From positions 1-7,013 of the forward strand of contig CAIMNF010000062.1 of NCBI GenBank assembly GCA_903842755.1: DNA of 7,013 bases, read 5' to 3'. The stretch's first letter is position 1. The number at the start of each line of letters is the position of its first letter. Below the pieces are notes generated by a model. It saw only the letters and a program-made list of their open reading frames with translations, did not search any database and was not told the origin of the DNA. This stretch comes from Oligoflexia bacterium (GTDB lineage Bacteria > Bdellovibrionota > UBA1018 > CAIMNF01). Both the position numbers and the translations under genes were made by a program. Below are positions 1 through 5,109 of the stretch, piece by piece.

Positions 1-2117
1 AAAATAAACTTAATTTTGAACTTCCTGCTGTAGCCTTCCAACTTTGACTGAAGCGCTTTTTCAAGACCACTTCGAAATACTTCAAGAGAAGGCTTTTTCA
101 TCCCTATAATAGTCGGTGAGCGTGACAGGAGTGGGCGCGAAATTCCATCGCGAGCCAATTGTTCCTTTACCGCATCTTTGCTCAGGGTTTGGTTTAAATT
201 TTGATTATTTTTAGGGGAGTGATTCGCGGCGCTAAAGCCGAGCTGCGTTTTTTCATGAGTCAGGGTTTGGCCCGCATTCGAAGTCGCAATAAAAAGTGCA
301 TTTGCACTTTTGATCCCTTTAAAAATAGGTTGACCTCGAACGCCTCGGTACCGAGCAGTGAAAAAACCGGGTTCAATCATCGGTAAAATTGCATTCTGAA
401 CGCGGATATCCGCTTTTTCAAGTTCATTCAAAATAAAGACGGTGTTAGAACTTTTTAAAAGAGATTCAAAAATCCGCTTCTGAAAATTACCCACGATATC
501 CTCTAAAATGTTGGAAGAAAAATCGTTCATATCAATGGTCGCTACGTTATAGCCCATGTATTGAGCCGAAAGTGTGGCTAGAAAAGTTTTCCCTACGCCA
601 GGATCACCAAAAAGAATTAACAGGTTTGCTTCTTCCTCGCTAGAGACCCCCGTTAAAATACGCATCCAAAGCTGAACAATACGATCAATGAGTTCACTGT
701 CCGAATCGGTCACGTAGCGTTCTTCCAAATAGGCTCGCAGTCCGGCCAATTTTTCGAGGATCTTTTCAGTACTAAAATAGGTTTCATCCACTCCGTACTG
801 TTTCACCGCGCCCTTTCTCACTAAGTCGATCGTTGCTACTGATGTTTCATGGGTGTAATCGTCGTCTAAGAGGGTCGTGCTGTACTCGAGAAGTCCGATC
901 GTTTTATCGGGTTGAGCACTGGTGACGGCAAATCGCTCCGACAGCTGATAGGCCTCGGTAATAGTTGCATTATCGGGAAGCTGTTTTCGTTTAAGTCGGT
1001 AATAGTCACGCGTTTTTGCAAGGACTTGTTCAAATTTAGGTTCACTAAAAGGAACTAAAACAAAGCGATTGTCGGTGGCGGGATCAGAAGCAAATGCGCT
1101 ATTCCATTCGTCAGGCGTTGAAATCGCTAAAAGTCGAATATCTCCCTTTCTTAAAGGTTCCTTAAAATACTGCAAAATATCATTATAGTTACCTTCGGTG
1201 ATTCCAGCGCCTGCGGCAATATGAAACTCGTCCCCTTCGAATACGGCGTGATAGGCCTTGGCGTAAGACAAAATAGCAGAGATTTTTGACTCCTGTGTCC
1301 CTTGTAAGCCCGTTCCCGAAATAAAGTCTACAAAACGGATGACCCGTATTTCCGTCGTCCGCGGTACTCCTTTGACCTTTCCTCTGGCAATCAATCGCGC
1401 AAGTACATTGATGCTTTCCGATTTTCCAGAGCCCGACGGCCCCAATAGTTTTTCGCTTCTGCCTAGGCGCAATAGCTTCACGACTTGCTTTGCGGCAGGG
1501 TCTAGTTCTTGTTCAAGTTCAACGGCTTGACCGCTTTTTAGTCGATCACGTTCCTCTTTGACCAAATCCGGGTACAGCCGATTCACTTCTTCGACCACGT
1601 TGATTGGGCCTTCTTTATCCATCACGGTACTTAGCTCACTAGAATTACCGATAAATGAAATTTCACCCTTAAAATCGCGGAGATCGATTTTTCGGGCTAC
1701 ATTGTTAATTCTGAGGATTCCATCGTCTAAAGAAAACTCAGATCGTCTTTCAATTCGCGTAAAATTTCGTTCAACAATTAAAGAGTTATTTTCTTCATCG
1801 GTGATGACTAATTCCGGTTTTTCTGGCCTCGTGTTTACCGATGCTTTAAACTTTTTTCCATCCACAGTAATGACCGCATAGTTGCCTTTTTCCTCGTCCC
1901 GATGGACTTCGATGTAATCGCTTAAAGCGTCATACTGGGAAGGAGTGATCGAAGTTGCCTGAGAAGTTTCTAATGCAGCATGTGCCGGAATTGTCCTAGG
2001 CTGGGGATGAGCAGAGAACTCATTATCCTGAGCTAGACTCAATTCGGTCCCTAAAAGCAAAAGGCTTAATGTAGACCAGTACCCAATTGACGCAAAAAAA
2101 CCAAACGCACGCACCAT
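1..2117 (-). CDS. Clp/Hsp100-like double AAA+ ATPase with N-terminal signal peptide (3' end cut by window edge)
   Basis: Reading the minus strand from the ATG at 2115-2117 gives 705 codons without a stop, running off the left edge. GGAG at 2123-2126, 5 nt upstream, supports this start. Residues 1-30 look like a Sec signal peptide (hydrophobic core about 5-28, LSLAQ before the likely cleavage site). Residues 31-200 match no domain I recognise. Module 1: Walker A GPSGSGKS at 226-233, Walker B acidic pair D296-E297, AISTPDEW at 331-338 in the sensor-1 position, and a candidate arginine finger R351. Module 2: Walker A GDPGVGKT at 504-511, a Walker B-like ILNELEKA with N564-E565, sensor-1 TSNAG at 612-616, and arginine finger R666. 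The order and the short helical linker resemble ClpA more than ClpB: there is no long middle coiled coil and no recognisable Clp N-domain. Only the C-terminal small domain with sensor 2 is missing, perhaps 60-100 residues. Family members unfold or remodel proteins using ATP, but the signal peptide and altered motifs make a standard chaperone or ClpP-partner role doubtful. The family call is firm; the function is unknown. Confidence 0.9.
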   Translation of the reverse strand, partial: MVRAFGFFASIGYWSTLSLLLLGTELSLAQDNEFSAHPQPRTIPAHAALETSQATSITPSQYDALSDYIEVHRDEEKGNYAVITVDGKKFKASVNTRPEKPELVITDEENNSLIVERNFTRIERRSEFSLDDGILRINNVARKIDLRDFKGEISFIGNSSELSTVMDKEGPINVVEEVNRLYPDLVKEERDRLKSGQAVELEQELDPAAKQVVKLLRLGRSEKLLGPSGSGKSESINVLARLIARGKVKGVPRTTEIRVIRFVDFISGTGLQGTQESKISAILSYAKAYHAVFEGDEFHIAAGAGITEGNYNDILQYFKEPLRKGDIRLLAISTPDEWNSAFASDPATDNRFVLVPFSEPKFEQVLAKTRDYYRLKRKQLPDNATITEAYQLSERFAVTSAQPDKTIGLLEYSTTLLDDDYTHETSVATIDLVRKGAVKQYGVDETYFSTEKILEKLAGLRAYLEERYVTDSDSELIDRIVQLWMRILTGVSSEEEANLLILFGDPGVGKTFLATLSAQYMGYNVATIDMNDFSSNILEDIVGNFQKRIFESLLKSSNTVFILNELEKADIRVQNAILPMIEPGFFTARYRGVRGQPIFKGIKSANALFIATSNAGQTLTHEKTQLGFSAANHSPKNNQNLNQTLSKDAVKEQLARDGISRPLLSRSPTIIGMKKPSLEVFRSGLEKALQSKLEGYSRKFKIKFI

Positions 2118-2148
2118 AGTTGCTCCGTCCTTCCCAATCAAGGTGGCG

Positions 2149-2176
2149 ACTGTAGCAGAATGGATTGAGTTCGCAA
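2149..2176 (-). promoter_or_regulatory. Candidate sigma70-type promoter for the Clp-like gene
   Basis: On the minus strand, TTGCGA (2171-2176) and TACAGT (2149-2154) are separated by 16 nt. Each matches the consensus at 4 of 6 positions. Transcription would start near 2143, leaving a leader of about 26 nt that contains the GGAG ribosome-binding site. This is a match by eye only, and the stronger -10 box at 2206-2211 is a competing candidate. Confidence 0.3.
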
Positions 2177-2205
2177 GTTATCATTGAGTGAATCATCAAA
2201 AAAAC

Positions 2206-2211
2206 ATTATA
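2206..2211 (-). promoter_or_regulatory. Perfect TATAAT -10 box, alternative promoter for the Clp-like gene
   Basis: The minus strand reads TATAAT here, preceded by GTTT and an AT-rich stretch. There is no good -35 box 17 nt upstream (ATTAAT is found there). If used, the leader would be about 80 nt. In AT-rich DNA a perfect -10 hexamer can occur by chance. Confidence 0.3.
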
Positions 2212-2223
2212 AAACGGCCATTT

Positions 2224-2260
2224 TTTAAATTAATATCATCTTATCGTTGATTAATTTAAA
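2224..2260. repeat. Perfect 11-bp inverted repeat in the divergent intergenic region
   Basis: TTTAAATTAAT (2224-2234) and ATTAATTTAAA (2250-2260) are exact reverse complements separated by 15 nt. The repeat lies between the divergent Clp-like and membrane-protein genes, just upstream of the candidate minus-strand promoters. It could be a dimeric regulator's operator, with half-site centres 26 bp apart, or an AT-rich cruciform. AT-only composition makes chance more likely than for a mixed-sequence repeat. The rest of the 219-nt gap (2118-2336) holds no gene that I can see. Confidence 0.6.
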
Positions 2261-2296
2261 GTGCTTTGCGACTTTCTTCGTTTAAAAAACGGGATT

Positions 2297-2302
2297 TACA
2301 AT
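2297..2302 (+). promoter_or_regulatory. Candidate -10 box for the membrane-protein gene
   Basis: TACAAT matches the -10 consensus at 5 of 6 positions and lies 34 nt upstream of the ATG at 2337. The -35 position (TTCTTC, 2274-2279) is poor. Predicted transcription would start near 2309, giving a leader of under 30 nt in which no Shine-Dalgarno sequence is visible. Confidence 0.25.
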
Positions 2303-2336
2303 CGACAGAACTGAGATCATCCCTTATTTTATAAAA

Positions 2337-2789
2337 ATGAAAACCTGGATTGGTCGAATTTGCGTTCATCCCTATGCGCTTACTTTACTCAATGGAGCTT
2401 TGTTCATTTTAGCCTATTCGTCACTCAAGGAAACTTGGTTTGGGGTGAATCACTCTGAGGATCACCTTCATTCTTTAATTCATATTTGGGAAGGATATGG
2501 AACCATTGTCTTAGGTTTTGGTGTTGTGCTTGAGGAGCGGAAGGCCATTAAACAGGTGTTCGACATCAAGGAAAACGATCAAAAATTGGACGAATTAACC
2601 CATGATTATGGCGTTATTTTTGTGATGTTGGGTTTAATGATTGAAGTTTTAGCATGGTTAGTAAAAATCCCCAATGAAGTGTTAAATACGGAAAACGTGG
2701 AATTAGTTTTTCTAAACATTGCCGCATTTTTTTCCGTCGTGACCGTAATCTTACAATTTAGATTTTTGTTGCGATTATTGAAAAGATAA
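2337..2789 (+). CDS. Small four-helix integral membrane protein of unknown function
   Basis: This encodes 150 residues with four likely membrane segments at about 11-30, 47-66, 91-110 and 121-146, and a basic C-terminal tail (RLLKR). I do not recognise the family. The loop before helix 2 and its start are rich in histidine and acid (H39, E41, D42, H43, H45, H49, E52). H89-D90 sits at the start of helix 3. Such a grouping could bind a metal, but this is only an inference. The loop between helices 2 and 3 (about 66-90) is charged and probably cytoplasmic. No clear ribosome-binding site precedes the ATG, and no better upstream start exists. The dehydrogenase gene follows on the same strand after 44 nt, so the two may share a transcript. 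Coding status is supported by the clear transmembrane pattern and a long open frame in AT-rich DNA. Confidence 0.8.
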   Translation: MKTWIGRICVHPYALTLLNGALFILAYSSLKETWFGVNHSEDHLHSLIHIWEGYGTIVLGFGVVLEERKAIKQVFDIKENDQKLDELTHDYGVIFVMLGLMIEVLAWLVKIPNEVLNTENVELVFLNIAAFFSVVTVILQFRFLLRLLKR

Positions 2790-2833
2790 TTTTTGATCGT
2801 GACTCGTCCTTTGAATGGGGTTATAAAAGGGCA

Positions 2834-3877
2834 ATGATAAAAACTAAAGCTTACGCTGCCATGAATGCGACTGACCCTCTTCAACCTTATGAATTTGTAA
2901 GGCGTTCGCCTAAGCCTGATGACGTGGTCATCGAAATTGCCTATAGTGGAATTTGTCATTCGGACATCCATACAGCAAGAAGTGAGTGGGGGCCAACGGC
3001 CTACCCTTGTGTTCCTGGTCATGAGATTGTGGGCCATGTTGTGCAAGTCGGAAAAAAGGTAAAGCGGTTCAAAGTAGGTGATCCGGTTGGAGTGGGTTGC
3101 TTTGTGGATTCATGCGGTAAGTGTGGCGAATGCAAATCTCACGAAGAGCAGCTCTGTGAAAAACATACCGTGTTTACCTATAATAGCTTGGAGCTAGATC
3201 AAAAAACGCCTACTTATGGAGGCTATTCGTCTCATATTACCGTTAAGGAAAAGTACGTACTTAAGTTAAAAAAGGGATTGAAGTTGGAAAGAGTAGCTCC
3301 GCTTCTTTGTGCAGGCATAACCACTTACTCGCCTCTAAAACGCTATGGCGTGAAGAAGGGAAGTAAAGTCGGCGTCGTGGGTTTAGGCGGCTTAGGACAT
3401 ATGGCAGTTAAGATTGCAAAGGCCATGGGTGCCGAAGTCACGGTCTTTAGTACGTCGCCTTCAAAACAGGCAGACTCAAAGAAGTTGGGAGCAAAGAATT
3501 TTTTGCTATCGACAGATGCTAGTCTGTTTGAAGGCGTTGCGAGTAAATTTGATTTGATCATCGATACGGTATCCGTCCCACACGATTTTACGCCCTATTT
3601 GGGAGCATTAAAAAAAGATGGCACACATGTTCTGGTTGGTGCTGCCGCCGAGCCTAGCAAAGTTAGCGCATTTGGACTGATTTTTGGTCGGAAAAAATTG
3701 ACCGGTTCATTGATCGGTGGAATTAAAGAGACTCAAGAAATGCTGGATTTCTGCGCGAAGAAAAATGTATTAGCGGACATTGAATTGATCCCCGCTTCGC
3801 AAATCAATGAGGCCTACGAGCGTACTTTGAAAAGCCAAGTTAAGTATCGGTTTGTCATAGATGCAAAAACCTTTTAG
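2834..3877 (+). CDS. Zinc-dependent NAD(P)-dependent alcohol dehydrogenase, cinnamyl alcohol dehydrogenase / YahK type
   Basis: The 347-residue product is the usual length for this medium-chain dehydrogenase subfamily, which interconverts primary alcohols and aldehydes in the cytoplasm. Catalytic zinc ligands are visible: C41 (in GICHSD), H63-E64 (in PGHEIVG) and C159 (in LLCAGITTY). The structural zinc site has four cysteines, C94, C97, C100 and C108. The Rossmann dinucleotide motif GLGGLG lies at 183-188. The second strand ends in FSTSPSK (205-211), with serines and no acidic residue where NAD-specific enzymes have Asp or Glu. By analogy with YahK and plant CADs this points to NADPH preference. 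The N-terminus MIKTKAYAAM aligns with the normal start of the family, which supports the ATG at 2834. Its ribosome-binding site is poor: AGGG lies only 2 nt upstream. The physiological substrate cannot be read from the sequence. The family is broad-range, acting on aromatic and aliphatic aldehydes, and is often linked to aldehyde detoxification. The neighbours do not indicate a pathway. Confidence 0.95.
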   Translation: MIKTKAYAAMNATDPLQPYEFVRRSPKPDDVVIEIAYSGICHSDIHTARSEWGPTAYPCVPGHEIVGHVVQVGKKVKRFKVGDPVGVGCFVDSCGKCGECKSHEEQLCEKHTVFTYNSLELDQKTPTYGGYSSHITVKEKYVLKLKKGLKLERVAPLLCAGITTYSPLKRYGVKKGSKVGVVGLGGLGHMAVKIAKAMGAEVTVFSTSPSKQADSKKLGAKNFLLSTDASLFEGVASKFDLIIDTVSVPHDFTPYLGALKKDGTHVLVGAAAEPSKVSAFGLIFGRKKLTGSLIGGIKETQEMLDFCAKKNVLADIELIPASQINEAYERTLKSQVKYRFVIDAKTF

Positions 3878-3896
3878 GCTTTAATTTTTTTTAAAG

Positions 3897-3940
3897 ATAA
3901 CCTCGAAGCTCTGCGCCTACGCGCCGAACTCCGAGGTTAT
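3897..3940. terminator. Long hairpin between convergent genes, probable bidirectional terminator
   Basis: ATAACCTCG (3897-3905) pairs perfectly with CGAGGTTAT (3932-3940). Pairing continues inward with three single mismatches to GCGC/GCGC around a CTAC loop, a 20-position stem in 44 nt. It lies 20 nt after the dehydrogenase stop and contains the TAA (3937-3939) of the convergent DUF4833 gene. Neither strand has a clean T-run directly after the stem. A T8 run lies on the plus strand just before it (3885-3892), inside its own small palindrome at 3879-3896. The position favours a shared transcription-end structure, although it is not a textbook intrinsic terminator. Confidence 0.55.
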
Positions 3941-4530
3941 TTGATCAATCCTGCTAGATTTACTATAAGGGGGGAGTGATCTAGCGCAGATGATCCGAAA
4001 AAGTCTATCGATTTTACTCTGGGATAAAGCCAACCCTCTAAATGAACATAAATGTTGCTGAGGACAATTTCTTGGTTTGAAATTTTTAAAAACGCCTTGG
4101 GTTGATCATCGGAATTTAGTTTTCGAATAATAATTGGATGATCTTGAAACGCTTTTAGGGTTATTTTAGCTTCCTTTTTGCTCTGATCGGTCAGGGTAGC
4201 GCCATAAACTCGGGATTGCTCTAGGGCGGTCAGTTCTTCCAGGTGCCCATCCGTTTGAAGCATTTTCCAATAGGCGTGAATCTCTCCGTTCTCTAGTCCA
4301 TTCGAGTGGGAAACCCACTCATACGTAATTTGATTAGAATTTGTGGATCTTTCTAAAGTAAATAAAACGGTGTGCGTTTGTTGTTGGGCTGCAAAGCAAA
4401 GATTAAAAAATGCGTGGAGAATAGAAAGCCATGCCGGAGCTGTTGCACTGATTTTTCTGATCTGCATGCACTTATTCTTGTCTGTTCTTGGGTGGTCGTC
4501 TACGGTGGAATAGTTTTCTGACACGATCAT
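3937..4530 (-). CDS. Secreted DUF4833-type protein of unknown function
   Basis: This encodes 197 residues from the ATG at 4530. I recognise the DUF4833 pattern: FTLERSTNSN (57-66), IHAYWKM (84-90), HLEELTALEQSRVYG (96-110), then a beta-rich tail with IYVHLEG (160-166) and RVKSIDFFG (171-179). No biochemical role is established for this family as far as I know. The start is uncertain. M1 has AGGA 7 nt upstream, but a normal signal peptide begins at M22 (ATG at 4467): MQIRK, then a hydrophobic stretch to about residue 47, with cleavage near FAA/QQQ. Starting at M22 gives 176 residues with a weaker ribosome-binding site. Either form would be exported to the periplasm or beyond. C45 does not sit in a proper lipobox, so a lipoprotein is unlikely. 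The gene is divergent from the DedA-like gene (59-nt gap) and convergent with the dehydrogenase. Confidence 0.85.
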   Translation of the reverse strand: MIVSENYSTVDDHPRTDKNKCMQIRKISATAPAWLSILHAFFNLCFAAQQQTHTVLFTLERSTNSNQITYEWVSHSNGLENGEIHAYWKMLQTDGHLEELTALEQSRVYGATLTDQSKKEAKITLKAFQDHPIIIRKLNSDDQPKAFLKISNQEIVLSNIYVHLEGWLYPRVKSIDFFGSSALDHSPLIVNLAGLIK

Positions 4531-4589
4531 TACCCGTTCCTGACTTAAATCCGTAAAAACCGGCGGTGGACTAAAGTTAGAATCTGAGA

Positions 4590-5109
4590 ATGCTTCAGAA
4601 AATTAATTTTTTTATTGGGAAGATCAAACGCTCCGTTCATCAGAAATGGTATTTGCCGCTAGCTGTTTTATTTTCGTATATGGACGCTTTCGTTCCAGTG
4701 GTTCCGAATGAAGTTTTTCTCGTTCTTGGTGTATTAAGTCGTCCAGGAAGCTGGATCAATGTTGCAGGGGCTTTTACACTTGCCTCTGCCTTAGGGGCGA
4801 CCACGCTTGCCGCTTTGATTCAATGGTCAGGCCCGTACATTCTGGACGTCTTATTTCCGCATTTGTTCCATTCCGCTCAGTGGCTCGGGATTACAAGTTG
4901 GATGCAGGAGCATGGCGATTGGGGATTGTTTTGGGTGGCCCTAAGTCCTTTTCCGCAACATGCGGCAGTGGCATTAGTTGGGTTGAGTGGTGTTTCGTTT
5001 TAAGGTATTTGTTCCGGTATTTGCGGGACGATTCATTAAATATTTTTTCTTTGCGTGGTGTGGCGCTTATTCACCGCAAGTTGTTCGGCGATTTAAGTTA
5101 GCTGAATGA
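4590..5109 (+). pseudogene. DedA/YqaA-like (SNARE-associated, VTT domain) membrane protein with a +1 frameshift
   Basis: The first frame (4590-5003) gives 137 residues and stops at TAA 5001-5003, in the middle of the family's conserved C-terminal part. Removing one T from the TTTT run at 4998-5001 continues the protein for 36 residues (KVFVPVFAGRFIKYFFF and onward, with GRFIKY and a basic end VVRRFKLAE) to TGA at 5107-5109. The restored protein is 172 residues, a normal length for this group. Features include a basic N-terminus, an entry segment at about 21-50 with VVPNEVFL (37-44), a hydrophobic helix at about 57-78, then HGDWGLFWVALSPFPQHA (108-125) and GLSG (131-134). Family members are inner-membrane proteins; studied DedA/VTT members are linked to lipid carrier transport and membrane homeostasis. 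No strong ribosome-binding site precedes the ATG. The break may be a sequencing error, a recent mutation, or programmed slippage at UUU-UAA. If the shift does not occur, a truncated 137-residue product results. The 3' end overlaps the convergent HD-GYP gene by 12 nt. Confidence 0.8.

Noticed and set aside
201..386. Plus-strand open frame of 61 codons
   Set aside because: It lies antisense to module 2 of the Clp-like ATPase, with no independent coding evidence.
1339..1881. Plus-strand open frames of 63 and 107 codons (1339-1530, 1558-1881)
   Set aside because: They lie wholly antisense to the Clp-like gene, whose translation has clear motifs. Their products are Ser/Thr-rich with no family likeness.
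2793..2827. Possible promoter TTGATC ... TTATAA before the dehydrogenase gene
   Set aside because: The spacer is 22 nt, too long for a normal sigma70 promoter, and the upstream gene is only 44 nt away, so co-transcription is simpler.
2606..3046. Minus-strand open frame of 146 codons
   Set aside because: It is antisense to both the membrane-protein gene and the start of the dehydrogenase, two better-supported genes. The product shows no recognisable domain.
4823..5101. Plus-strand open frame of 92 codons overlapping the DedA-like gene
   Set aside because: It is neither of the two frames that together encode the DedA-like protein, and its product lacks membrane or family features.
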